In this document: positions 11,771-22,519 of the stretch, in pieces
How the letters are laid out: each line of letters starts with the position of its first letter
How positions within the stretch are numbered: position 1 is the stretch's first letter
Program-made: the position numbers and the translations under genes
DNA from: Ciborinia camelliae
Lineage: Eukaryota > Ascomycota > Leotiomycetes > Helotiales > Sclerotiniaceae
DNA length: 64,000 nucleotides
Assembly: GCA_025890175.1 (NCBI GenBank)
Contig: JANPYM010000003.1
Coordinates: 2,848,795-2,912,794, forward strand
Direction: 5' to 3'
Notes under the pieces: generated by a model
Told to the model about the DNA's origin: nothing
What the model saw: only the letters and a program-made list of their open reading frames with translations
The model's database searches: none

Positions 11771-14700
11771 ATGGCTTATAGACCTCTTGGTCAAATTGAT
11801 TATGATGAATATCATGATGAATATCATGATATTGATCACGAATTGATTTCTAGTTCTCCCGGTTCTCTAAATTCTCCAAATTCCCCATTCCAACGCCTCT
11901 CGCCATCAAATCGTCTATTTTTAGATGGGCAGAATGTCGATACGAGCCACAGCCAAACATATTCTCCAGCAAATACACGGAGTCTCAGCCAGATGGTACA
12001 ATCGATTACTTCGAAAACAAGTACGAAGACGAATGGTAGTTATGATATTTTAGAAGCCGACGATTGTGAAGAGCACGGGGTCGAGCGAGCGCAAACATTC
12101 CCCTCACTGGCGCTATCACCGGAAAGGAAGAACGTCACATCGCGAAAGGGATCTCCACCGGAGAAACCCCTAGTCTTGAACATTCCACGGCCCCGTCCCC
12201 GACAGAATGCCACAGGGTTGTCCAACAATAAAACTTCCCCTATATCACCCCGTGCAATTTTGTCAAAAGAACGTGCACCGATTGTTCGTACAGCATCAGG
12301 TCACAGCATTACATTACGACATCCGACACCCGATTTGCAAACGCTGCAAGGAGCTTATGTAGGGAACATTGTTAACTTGGAAAGGACAGCAGAACGATTG
12401 AGTATGACCTCCTCTATCGATGATGCAATTCGAGAACTCCATATGGAGCTGAAGCGCTCCGATAGCCGTCGATCATCACTTCTGTCCCAGCTTAACGAAA
12501 TGCCGCAAGTCTCGAGAATAGCTTCCAACTCCAGTTCTATCATCGAGGTGAACAATGCCGCGAGGTCGGGAGGGTATTCTCCAGCAGGATATATGATGTC
12601 TCCGAAGGGCTCATTTTCTAATAGTATTACGCGAGGAAAATCATTTGTCAATAAATCATTTCCATCACCTTCAATCGCGGAGCAAGACGAGCGAACTGCG
12701 ACTCTGACACGACAGGCAGTCAATCATCACGGCACAGAAAATATGGCAGAGCATACACCAGACCAGGCTGATGAGTCTCGACCTCAAACCTCAACATCAA
12801 CAAACACATATGCGGAGCGAATGTTTGCAGACTTCGATGGGGTTCATTCTGCATCTCTAGGCACATCATTAGGCCATGAGTTAATCATGGAAGAACAACT
12901 TAGGGCTGCATCCGGGACGGTTGACTCGGAGATACATAAAGATCAGAGGAGATTATCATCCGGCACACAACTTTTGGCAAACGACAATGATCAGGAAAGA
13001 ATACTATCTGGGGATCAACAGTCAATGATTCGGCCACAATCATATGCTGATCCAAGTACTGGGCAGCAGATGGTTTATTACCCAGCCCGAGTTCCAATGA
13101 TGCTCAATTTACCCCAAAAACTCTCCAAAAATACATCTTCTATGGCAAAGAATAAAAGAAGGTCTCAAGCTCTCAGCAACATTCCACCTGCAGCTCGGCA
13201 ATCAGCTATCTGGTTACCGGATGTGTTAGAAACGAATGGCGAGCCTTTATCCGAAAATGACGAGGCGCAAAACTTGGAATACATGCCTCAGCATCAGAGA
13301 GTGAATATGGGTGGCCGCAGAAATACACAGGATCTAGAGCACATGCCAGCTCACCTGCGAGCAAACGTATTTTTCGAACTTCCACAAGGGCAAATCGAGG
13401 CCATGGAATTAAAGGACAAATCCGCCGTTGCTACTCTGGATAGTATTCTCGATGCATCGGCACATGCTCCTGTCACCGCATTTGTAGACCATGCAATTGC
13501 TGGTCATCTTGGCTCCGAGGTATATGGGAAACAGCAGCAACGGAACGAGAGTGGCACCCAGCTCCCCACGCCAGATAAGCAAGCCACTTCAAAACGGACA
13601 AGTTCATTCAACTTTCTATTAGGCCGTCGGGCGAGTAGTAATAATTTACTTGGAGGCAGCGAAAAGCGCGCCTCTACAATGTCCAATCTTCAAGTGGAAA
13701 GAAAGGCCACAAGGTCTCCCATTGAAGACGACGAAGATGACATTAGAAACAAAGACACAACACCTCTCCGACATTCGCGCGCAGTCAGTGGCGCTACTGA
13801 TCTCATACGAGCCGAGGAAGGTGAAGCAGAAAACGGAGAGGATGAGGGTCAAAGGGATGATGAAATTTACTCTGGTCCACCAACCACACTCCTTGCCGAG
13901 TTACAATTGCGCAAGCAGCAGCAGAAGAATCGAACTCGGCCCCCAGCAAATGTTAATGGCATGCAGTCTACATTACTTCAAATGGATACCGTGCTACAGA
14001 GACAACAGGAATCTAGGAAACAAAAGCGGGTCAACCTGGCATGGCAAATTGGTAACAATGAGGATCCTGAAGCCGAAGATGACGAAGATGTGCCCTTGGC
14101 GATGTTGAATGTAACAAGAGCCTACGCTCAAGATGTACAGAGGCCACTGGGTTTGATGGAGAGGCGTCATTTAGAAGACAATGAGCCACTCAGTCGACGT
14201 AGAGCCAGATTGACAGGTCAACCGATCCCGATGCCTCGTGCCGCTACCATGATGCATATTCCCACAGGCAGACCCGCTATGGAAGAGGAAGAGGAAGAAG
14301 GAGAGACGCTGGCGCAACGCAAGCGACGTCTGAAAGAACAGGGTGGCACAGCAACTGGCCTTCCTTCTACTAGACCTGTCAGCGGTGATTTTGCATCCGA
14401 GATGATGAGCCAATTCGGCGGAGATATCATGAATGATGAGGGCAAAGGCAAGGGCAAGGAAATCTCAACAACCCCAGTCAATGAAGACGAGGAAACCCTA
14501 GGCCAGAGACGCAAACGTCTCCAAGCAGAACGTGAAGCTCGCGAAAAAGAAGTCGGTACTGCTGGAGAAGCAGAAGCTCCCCCAGAACCTGTGGTCGTTA
14601 GCAAAATGAATAGTATGGCCGACATTCTCTCCGCTCATCCAGCCGCCGGCGCAGGTCGAAATGCATCTTTCACAAAACCATCCCGACCAGCCACTGGTCT

Positions 14701-15133
14701 CCTCGGCTTGCACGAGCAGCAAACCCAGCGAAGAGCTAGCACAATGACCAATCTTGTCACTCAACAAAATATGGCTCCCCGTACCAGTCATCTTCAAAGT
14801 GGCATGTTCAATGATCCTCACTCCCAAGGAATGGCAAGACGACCGCAAACCTCAAGCTACAACATCCACAACGGTGCACTTCCCAATAGCGGTTATCCAC
14901 AATTTGCTCAACCCACCATGAATTATAACAATTTTAATAACTCTATGATGCAATACGGATATCAGAACACCATGTCTATGGGTGGCTATAACCATATGAT
15001 GCCAATGCAAATGCAGATGCAAAATATCCATACAAACCCCGTCACGGGCATGCCTACAGGACCTGATGGCGAACCGCTAAATCAGGGACAACTCGATATG
15101 GTTGAGCGGTGGAGACAGAGCGTCATGCACTAA
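11771..15133 (+). CDS. 1120-aa disordered protein with three E-x-L-x-x-R-[RK]-x-R-L motifs
   Basis: This is a single-exon gene with a long, open, clearly coding frame. I do not recognise a named domain. Most of the chain is Ser/Gln/Asn-rich and probably disordered. The N-terminus has a tandem acidic motif (DYDEYHDEYHDID). A better-ordered patch occurs near residues 195-245 (NLERTAERLSMTSSIDDAIRELHMELKR). A conserved-looking core lies at about 755-920. It contains VNLAWQIGNNEDPE, DEDVPLAMLN and RPLGLMERRHLEDNEPLSRRRARL, followed by two relatives of the last motif (ETLAQRKRRLKEQ near 845 and ETLGQRRKRLQAE near 907). The C-terminus is Met/Gln/Asn-rich. There is no signal peptide or membrane segment. 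The basic motifs and lack of enzymatic features suggest a scaffold or regulator, but this is inference. The ATG at 11771 was chosen because upstream in-frame codons give only non-ATG starts. Confidence 0.85.
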   Translation: MAYRPLGQIDYDEYHDEYHDIDHELISSSPGSLNSPNSPFQRLSPSNRLFLDGQNVDTSHSQTYSPANTRSLSQMVQSITSKTSTKTNGSYDILEADDCEEHGVERAQTFPSLALSPERKNVTSRKGSPPEKPLVLNIPRPRPRQNATGLSNNKTSPISPRAILSKERAPIVRTASGHSITLRHPTPDLQTLQGAYVGNIVNLERTAERLSMTSSIDDAIRELHMELKRSDSRRSSLLSQLNEMPQVSRIASNSSSIIEVNNAARSGGYSPAGYMMSPKGSFSNSITRGKSFVNKSFPSPSIAEQDERTATLTRQAVNHHGTENMAEHTPDQADESRPQTSTSTNTYAERMFADFDGVHSASLGTSLGHELIMEEQLRAASGTVDSEIHKDQRRLSSGTQLLANDNDQERILSGDQQSMIRPQSYADPSTGQQMVYYPARVPMMLNLPQKLSKNTSSMAKNKRRSQALSNIPPAARQSAIWLPDVLETNGEPLSENDEAQNLEYMPQHQRVNMGGRRNTQDLEHMPAHLRANVFFELPQGQIEAMELKDKSAVATLDSILDASAHAPVTAFVDHAIAGHLGSEVYGKQQQRNESGTQLPTPDKQATSKRTSSFNFLLGRRASSNNLLGGSEKRASTMSNLQVERKATRSPIEDDEDDIRNKDTTPLRHSRAVSGATDLIRAEEGEAENGEDEGQRDDEIYSGPPTTLLAELQLRKQQQKNRTRPPANVNGMQSTLLQMDTVLQRQQESRKQKRVNLAWQIGNNEDPEAEDDEDVPLAMLNVTRAYAQDVQRPLGLMERRHLEDNEPLSRRRARLTGQPIPMPRAATMMHIPTGRPAMEEEEEEGETLAQRKRRLKEQGGTATGLPSTRPVSGDFASEMMSQFGGDIMNDEGKGKGKEISTTPVNEDEETLGQRRKRLQAEREAREKEVGTAGEAEAPPEPVVVSKMNSMADILSAHPAAGAGRNASFTKPSRPATGLLGLHEQQTQRRASTMTNLVTQQNMAPRTSHLQSGMFNDPHSQGMARRPQTSSYNIHNGALPNSGYPQFAQPTMNYNNFNNSMMQYGYQNTMSMGGYNHMMPMQMQMQNIHTNPVTGMPTGPDGEPLNQGQLDMVERWRQSVMH

Positions 15134-15584
15134 ATCTTGACTCTTACCGTAAACCATAATCTCCTTTGTTTTCATTACAATTTCTTCCTCTTTTTTTTGT
15201 GCCATTTCAGGTTTCCAGCAAAGCAAGCAAGGAAGGATACCAACACCCTAGGAAAGGATGGATTTATAGATAGATACACATGGAAGCAAGCATTTACAGC
15301 AGGGCGTTTCACATTGTTTTGAGTTTGAATTTTGGAGAAATCTAGGATACCCTCGGGATCAGAAAGAGATGCGAGATATACCAATTTTTTTTGTTTTTCC
15401 CCCTTTGCCCGTCTTTTTTTTTGGTTGAAAGCGGGATTCGTTGAGTCGGGGAGATTTGTGTGCATAGCGTGGATGGATGGAATTACATGGGATTGCATGG
15501 GTGGCGTATACCATGGATGTTTTTGTCGCGCGGTTTTGAAGGTTTTTATATAAATTCTTAATATGGTTGGATTTGGTTGGGATT

Positions 15585-15658
15585 TGGGATGGGTTGGAAT
15601 CGGATGGGCTGGGATGGGATGGGATGGAATGGGATAGGATGAGATGGGTTGGAAATGG
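15585..15658. repeat. GGGAT-type microsatellite
   Basis: Imperfect repeats of GGGAT and GGAAT cover about 74 bp. Similar GGGAT arrays recur at 25286-25363, so the same pentamer has expanded twice in the window. Confidence 0.8.
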
Positions 15659-15883
15659 GTTATTTAGAGAAAAGATCCCATGGTATCTGCCCGGCGGTGA
15701 GGTGGAGGTGGAGGTGTAGGTGGAGGTGGAGGTGAATTCATATACATGGATATAGTGGATGGATGCTTAGGTACCTAGGTAGGTAGATAGTAATTTACCG
15801 ATTTAATAGAGAGATATAATATACTCGATTCGATGATGCATCCTGCCTGGTGTTTATGTATAGTACTCTTGATCTATACTACG

Positions 15884-15930
15884 TAGGTTCTAGGTTCTAG
15901 GTTCTACGTTCTACGTTCTACGTTCTAGGT
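15884..15930. repeat. 7-bp tandem repeat TASGTTC
   Basis: Nearly seven copies of TAGGTTC or TACGTTC stand head to tail. The G and C variants are grouped (three of the first, then three of the second), which suggests stepwise local duplication. Confidence 0.85.
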
Positions 15931-16137
15931 GGATTGAGTAGGTACTCAGGTAAGGTAGATAGATGTTGAGATGACATGATTCTAGCTAGGTATCTAGATG
16001 CAGATGCAGATACAATGACGGAATTCACTTTACTTCAAGAAAGGAGACGGATTTTATCATTATCAGGCAATAATCAAGAGAAGAAATGGATATATTTGAT
16101 TGATTCCATAAACATTGAGCATATCTATCCCCAACAC

Positions 16138-17547
16138 CTAACAGATATCTTCGATTTTCTGTTCTTGGCCATCATGGGGTCCCAGATCTAACTTGAGAGT
16201 TCGCCCAAATAATTCCAAGAGGATCTCGAAACAGATTTTGGTAATGGCAGGGTCGTAGCGGCCTTTTGAGAGCTCGTCACGGATGAATGCATCTATGATG
16301 GTCATGTTAGTTATTTGCGACTAACTATGCACTGCATTCATGATGATGAATGAAGAACTTACGCTGAGCCCACGCAACCTCATACCAACTAAAAGTAATG
16401 CCCTTCTCCCTCAAAGTCTTTCGGATCAGATCTCTTCCCTCGGGGGGCACATGATTATCCTTGCAGCCGTGGATCATGGCGAGTTCACCCTTGATTTCGG
16501 AGGCGCGAGCTAGACTGTCGTCGTTTTTGCCGAGGCCGAGAGTGGCGCTGTGGAGATCGGTGGCGAAATATGTTACGGCGGCGGAGACGCGGGGGTCGAG
16601 AGCGCAGCGGTAGGCGAGGTGACCGCCTAGACACATTCCTGTTGCGCCGATGCGTCCATTGCAGGTTGGAAGGGAGAGGAGTGTGTCGATTGTGAGGGTG
16701 GAGTCTTCGTCGTAGGCTTCGAGGGTCTGTGGGGGTAGGTTTAGAAACTGATGTAATCTTACGAGGCACTGGCGTCACATATAGAGGCTTCAAGTTGTGG
16801 TCTGTGACATTTGATGTTGGATGGATCATACCTTGGTGATCTTATATTCATTGCCAGCATCGGTTCCAGGAACATCATAAGCTAGAGGTTCCGGGCCCGT
16901 GAATTCATGATATGATGAAGGTGCTGCGACAATATAACCTTGACCAGCAATTTGCCTTGCGAATCTGGCGACTGGCCCAGTGACTATGTTGAAGGGTGTC
17001 AGCAAGTATATCGGTGTGTAGCACGTGAGTATGCGGGGTTACAAGATAAGGAAGGGAAGATTCGGAGACATGGGGTGTCTGGAATCTGGATCTCTCCTGA
17101 TTCCTGAATATGCCCCCATGGGACCTCCAAATGATGAGTTGTCATCTCAGTCTACCGACATGATAAGGAAATTGAAAATAGACAATCGAGACCAATGATA
17201 TGACATGAAGAAATGTTGATAGAGGATGGATGTTGAACCACAACCCCACCAAACCCCCACTAACCTTGATAAATTTCACTGAAAAGAACAACACCAGGGA
17301 AACGTCTGTGATAAAAAAGGATTCAGCTTTGAACCTTAAGATATAGATAGATTATATACTACACACGCTTGAGGGTAGTTTGGAATAGTAGGATGGAAAA
17401 GAAAGATTCCTGTAGGTGGTTATAATCAGCTTCGGTTTGAGTTGAGGAGGGGGAATTGTTCAAGTTGTAGGTAGGTTTCATACTCATTGATCCTTCTTTA
17501 CCCCCCGCTTTCGTTGCAACATCTTTATGAGTTTCTTGAATTAACAT
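16138..17547 (-). CDS. dienelactone hydrolase family protein
   Basis: Six exons: 17547-17484, 17409-17367, 17305-17265, 16983-16832, 16726-16363 and 16292-16138, all joined in frame to give 272 aa. Every junction has GT..AG ends and restores a continuous family-like protein (for example MRIFLFHP across exons 1-2 and YEVAWAQHAFIRDEL across 5-6). The fold is alpha/beta hydrolase. The catalytic Cys132 sits in GMCLGGH, with Asp190 in CKDNHVP and His222 in QHAFIRDE, the Cys-Asp-His triad of carboxymethylenebutenolidases. The length fits the fungal family (about 270 aa). There is no signal peptide, so it is cytosolic. The family opens lactone rings from aromatic breakdown, but the substrate here is unknown. 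Introns are 57-105 nt except intron 3 (16984-17264), which is 281 nt. The gene is divergent from phosphatidylinositol synthase. Confidence 0.9.
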
Positions 17548-18559
17548 TTTGATAGGTAGATAGGTAGTAAATGTAAATATAAATGTAAATATTAAGATGT
17601 ACACTGTAGATTGTCGGAATGTGAGTATATGATTAGATAATCAAAACTTCTTAATAATTGATCAGCCAGGTACAGGTATAGGTACCGGTATCAGATAGAA
17701 GATTGATACTATTGTAGAAACGGGATGACGGGATGACGGGAAGCTCCAGCTGCCAATGTTCGAGTCGGATGTTGATGTATCAGTTGTTTTCAGTAGGTAA
17801 TATTTTGGTCACCGTAACCTTAAATAGCCCTTCGTTGAAAGGTTTATATTAATGGATGTTGAAGTCCCGATGTTTTAGTCCCGACGCTTCCGAGCATTAG
17901 GGGGTTCTTTGAATCTTGATCCGTTCTACTGGGTGGGTAGGTATGTTGTAGGTAAAGGCAGGTACTACTTATTACTAGGTAGGAGGTAGTAGATAGATGG
18001 TAGGCAATAATGGCTGTTATATGGCTGTTATATGTCTGTTATACGGGACCGGAAATAATATAATGTAATATGATAAATAATAAATAATAATAAATAATAA
18101 TAAATAAATGTCCTATGCAAATGCATTCATATCCTAATCCATCCATGCCATCCATAATAGGTATGTACCTATGTACGAGTTGTATCTATTTCATGCTGCA
18201 CACATTTTTGATGCCCTGTCCTTTTTTGCTTGCATACCTAACCTACCACCTACCTACAAAGCGATAAGGAATTTTGTTACTGCAACACTTGCTAACATTC
18301 CTTTCAAAAGATTAAATATTACTTCAATAAGCTTCTTCCTTTCTCACCTTGTATTGAGCACGAGCTTTCCAATATTGCATCAGTATCCATTCAACAAGCT
18401 CTCCTACCTTAGCAGTGAAACAAATTTTACCTCGAAACAGCTTCTCAAAACCTCCACATCAGCCATTTCTCGAGTCCATTCCATACAATCTGCTGACCAC
18501 ACGAGCACCACCATTCAGGACAACATAGTTGAAAGGAAATCTTTCAATAGATCAAAACA
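17548..18559. promoter_or_regulatory. divergent promoter region of the dienelactone hydrolase and phosphatidylinositol synthase genes
   Basis: This 1.0 kb region lies between divergent start codons. It contains a threefold 11-bp repeat (18010-18042) and an AATAAT-rich tract (18069-18109). An ATG-started 133-codon reading frame on + (18171-18572) ends just inside the PIS1 coding sequence. No other gene is visible. Confidence 0.5.
18010..18042. repeat. threefold 11-bp tandem repeat
   Basis: Three consecutive copies of ATGGCTGTTAT are present, the last with one change, in the region upstream of PIS1. An AATAAT microsatellite follows at 18069-18109. Confidence 0.8.
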
Positions 18560-19613
18560 ATGTCGAGTGTGAAAACAAGACGACAAACTGCTGCGGCTTC
18601 TATGCCATCAACTCCAACGCCAGCAGCCCGGGAACAAGTTATCATGAATGGTAATGGTACAGCACACAAATCCGAGGAGGAAGATTATCCCAAAGAGAAC
18701 ATATTCCTCTTTTGGCCAAATGTCATCGGTAAGCTTGATCAAATATATATGCGATTAGTCGGGCGCATTCTAATTCTTTCTTTGCAGGATACTTTCGAAT
18801 CGTCCTCGCATTAGTTTCCCTCTACTACATGCCCCTTCATCCACGGACCTGTACCCTTCTATACAGCATCTCCTGTCTTCTCGATGCTCTCGATGGATAT
18901 GCCGCCCGGGCCTTTGAACAATCTACCAAATTCGGTGCGGTATTGGATATGGTGACAGATCGCTGCACCACGGCCTGCTTACTCGTCTTCCTTTCTTCTG
19001 CCTGGCCTCGATGGGCTCTTCTCTTCCAAGGACTCATCTCTTTGGATTTGGCTAGTCATTACATCCACATGTATGCGACGCTTGTTATGGGAGGAGGGGA
19101 TACTAGTCACAAGCAAGTCGATAAATCTCGAAGCTGGATTTTGAACTTGTACTACACGAATAAGGTACGTACACCCATGTATATTTTACAATGCCTGTCG
19201 ACTCAACTAACAACGGACGATAGACTGTCCTTTTCCTCTTCTGTGCTCTTAACGAAGTCTTCTTCATCGCCCTTTACCTCCTTTCCTTCTCCTCCCCCCT
19301 TCTCTCGCCATCTCTCCTCCAAATCACCACCAATGGTGGAGCTGGAGCCACGCTCGTCCCCGGGAGCCCCTCCAACCCATCTGCAGCTTCCCTCTTCGCC
19401 AACCCATATAGCGCCGGCGCATTGGAGCTTGCGCGTGCCAATAAAATGGACTCCTTCTGGCCATGGGTCATCGCCGGTATTTCCTTCCCCGTCATGGCTG
19501 GAAAACAAATCATCAATGTCGTGCAATTGGTCAAAGCTAGCCGATGGCTGGCTGAAGGGGATATTGAAATGAGGAGGGCAGCAGGATTGCCCAGACAGAG
19601 AAAGACGAAATGA
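18560..19613 (+). CDS. pis1: CDP-diacylglycerol--inositol 3-phosphatidyltransferase (phosphatidylinositol synthase)
   Basis: Exons are 18560-18728, 18788-19164 and 19224-19613, both introns 59 nt, giving 311 aa. The enzyme joins CDP-diacylglycerol and myo-inositol to make phosphatidylinositol in the ER membrane and is essential in yeast. The full CDP-alcohol phosphotransferase signature is present: Asp92-Gly93-x2-Ala96-Arg97-x8-Gly106-x3-Asp110-x3-Asp114. Hydrophobic segments occur at about 59-90, 115-145, 185-205 and 265-285. The conserved SRSWILNLYYTNK follows the second pair. The hydrophilic N-terminus of about 45 residues is longer than in yeast. A loop of about 45 residues rich in Ser, Gly and Pro (SSPLLSPS..NPSAASLFANPYSAG) sits between later membrane spans, as in other filamentous fungi. 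A GCATC pentamer array starts two bases after the stop codon. Confidence 0.94.
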
Positions 19614-19615
19614 TT

Positions 19616-19640
19616 GCATCGCATCGCATCGCATCGCATC
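19616..19640. repeat. GCATC pentanucleotide repeat in the 3' UTR of PIS1
   Basis: Five exact GCATC copies begin two bases after the PIS1 stop codon (19611-19613), so they should be transcribed in the 3' UTR. Confidence 0.85.
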
Positions 19641-21099
19641 GCCGTAGGGGCCGATGGTCTTCGTTCGTCTTCATTTTGGTAATGCTATGTTTTCTGTTCG
19701 AGTCTCTTGACTCCTTTGTGCACGGATAGGACTTCTTCGTCCCCCTGCACCAATCTGCACCCGGCTGTGTGGTTGTATCAGATCTATTGGCCATGTCGTG
19801 TGCCAGTTTTGCATTCATTCGTTCGCGCGTTCACTCACTCATTTATACTTATTACGATATCATACAATAGGGAGCATAGGTAGAGAGGAATGGCGTCGGG
19901 ACTTAATTTGTGGCCATCTCTTTACATGATAGGCATGTGAGAGTCGGTTGGTTGGTTGGTTGGTTGGGCTTCTCCTTCCAACATAATAATAATATTGAAC
20001 CTGTACTGTACATGTAATAAAAAGTAACGAGACGTTTGGTGAGACATACATAATAGCATGTTGCCGCTTGCTTGCACGCCTTTCAGGTCGTCGGGTATAT
20101 CACTGCCCAGGTCGCATTCGCGTAGAGGGCTTGCATTTGGTGAGGTGATTGTGAACGTTGGTCAGAACTTTAATTGGATGGATTGGCATGATGTACATGA
20201 TGTGGGATGGAATTTTTTTATATTTTATATTTTTATTTATTTCCTTGAGGCTGGACTGGACTGGACTGGACTGGGCTGGCGTAGAAAAATAATCATAACA
20301 TCGGGCTGCTGTAAAAATGGATGGGGGAGAGGAGGAAGGAGGGGAGGAGGAAAAAAGGTCGCGTGCTCAGGTACAGACAGAGTTGAGAGTCGAGAAAATT
20401 TAACATTGAAGGGCTGAGGAGTATTGTCATTTGTATTGTTGTATAGAATAGGATAGTATAGTATAGTGTTATTGTTCAATTGATCAATTATGGTATGATA
20501 CTGCATTCATTCATTCATTCATTCATTCATTTTAGATATGGACGGAATGGGATGGGATGGGATGAAAACAATCCGAATCCGAATCCGATGGATGGATGGA
20601 TGGTTCCAGTTCCAGCCTCTGGGTTACATGACATGACATGCCCAGGTGAGGTGAGGTGAGATGAAGGAAACCTGAACCGGATGTCCGATCCGGGTAAGAC
20701 GAGAGGGAGGGGAGGGAATTTGGGGATTGGGATATCGGATTGGAATATCGGATTGCGATTGGGAAAGACTTGGGTAGCTGGAGGTAGCTGGAGGTAAAGA
20801 AAGTTGTTTGCTTTCGGACTTGAGGTTTGGTGGTGAGGTGAAGATGGTGGTGAGGATGGTGGTGGTGAGGAAGTGCCCAGGTGAAATGTAAATTGTGTAA
20901 TTAATAGGTAGGTCATAATTAATATATACTTACCGGTATATTGGATATATTACTTTAGTTTGGGAAGTTGGGATCCTGTATTATCCAGTAGGTATTACAT
21001 ACTTAGATACCTCCCTAGGTGGCCGGAGGTATTAGTAGTAGGTAGGTAGGTAGGTACCTAATAAACCTTGAACCTACCTAGGTACCTATTGATGGATAG

Positions 21100-21123
21100 T
21101 ACCGTTACCGTTACCGTTACCGT
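21100..21123. repeat. TACCGT hexanucleotide repeat
   Basis: Four exact copies of TACCGT follow 16 bp after a TACCTAGGTA palindrome. Confidence 0.85.
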
Positions 21124-22519
21124 ATGGCCCGATGGGATGGGATAGCATGGAATTTATTAGGGATATGGATGGGATGGTGAGAGCCGAAGTGAACCCTTCC
21201 TTTCCCTTTTCAATTCCAACCTAATAAATAATAAGGTTAAAGTAGGGAATTCCTACAGGTTAGGTTAGGTTAGATTAAGTACCTAGTATGGTTAGTTCAC
21301 CGAAAAGGTAAAGGGGATTTTTCATTCATGAGATGGATATGGATGGTGGATGGTGGATGCCCAGATGGATGATAAATGATGGATTGTCCTGTTTGGAGTT
21401 ACCGTTCCCGATGGACGGGCTGGGCTGGGCTGGCTGTTAACGTTTCAACTTGGAACTTTGAATAATCAATTGGCATATAATTGATTATTATTGTTGAACC
21501 CAACCCTTATGATGATCTGCAGATTATGGTATTTATTTGGTTCCATATTCAGAGGTAGCTACTATACCTAGATAGATGGATGGGTAGGTATCTATTGTCG
21601 GGTATCTATGAATAGATACTTACTACTTAGATTTAGTTGATCATTTTATTATTGAATCAGTGGCTAATTGGTTTATTGTACTTCATAATATCTACCTATC
21701 TACCTTACTCTTAAGATATCTATCCTCGATACAATTCTCTACCTCCTTTTAGGTATTAGGTGTTATTGTTATTATTATTATTATTATTATTATTTCAATT
21801 GAATCATACAAGTCGGAACCTGGAATGGGATGATATGAAGAGTGAGTTGACTTGACTTGACTATTTATTTATTGACATCCATATGATCGGTCGAGGTCCC
21901 TCTTTTACTCCCTACCTACTAGTTATTTATTTTCACTCCAACACCTGATCTCCCCCCCTTGAGACTCTGAGAGGTAATAGCGGGGTTTTTTACTTTCAAC
22001 CTTTCAAACCACCTCCATATTTTATCGTGTTTACACTGACTTTAAAGTTAACAGTGAGAAATCTCCACTTTCGCCTCAATTCTTCAATCTTCACTGGTTT
22101 CTCTCAACTTCACTAATATCAAAACTCGACTCCACCATATCAGACTATCGCTTCTAGAACGAACAACCCAAACCAAGGATTGATTGATCCCCCCCCCACT
22201 CAATCCAATCACCATCTCATTTTAGACCGACTTATGTCAGTGATATTTCCTAATAACTCTTATGATTCGATCCAAGCCCAAAATCCTACCTAGTATGCAA
22301 TGCTACTCTAGGTATTCACAAGCTGGACAATTAATCCCGGGCATAAATCTACGACTACGCCAAAACAACGCAACAAAACGCCCTTCCCTGACTCGATAAC
22401 CAAGCGTTCGTTCAAAAGTTCGACCTTTCACTCATCTTGCCTGAATCTGGTATGCATCAAATTAATAACAAGACTAGGGATTCATCATTTCCTCCTGCTG
22501 CTCAATTCTCTCCGCCAAG

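Larger units (their letters stand above)
15134..16137. other. 3' flanking region rich in tandem repeats
   Basis: This is convergent intergenic DNA between the 1120-aa protein gene and the dienelactone hydrolase gene. It carries a GGGAT-type microsatellite (15585-15658), a GGAGGT tract near 15699-15734, the palindrome TACCTAGGTA (15772-15781) and a 7-bp tandem repeat (15884-15930). No gene is visible. Confidence 0.55.
19614..22519. other. intergenic region dense in microsatellites
   Basis: No gene is supported in this 2.9 kb. It holds many simple repeats: CTGGA at 20251-20270, ATTC at 20504-20531, GGAT near 20588-20601, TACCGT at 21100-21123 and ATT at 21770-21795. TACCTAGGTA occurs at 21075-21084. 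From about 21950 the + strand becomes C/T-rich, as expected for the promoter and leader of the gene at 22520. Confidence 0.55.

Noticed and set aside
13650..14625. Long frames overlapping the 1120-aa protein on both strands
   Set aside because: Alternative-frame shadows without domains.
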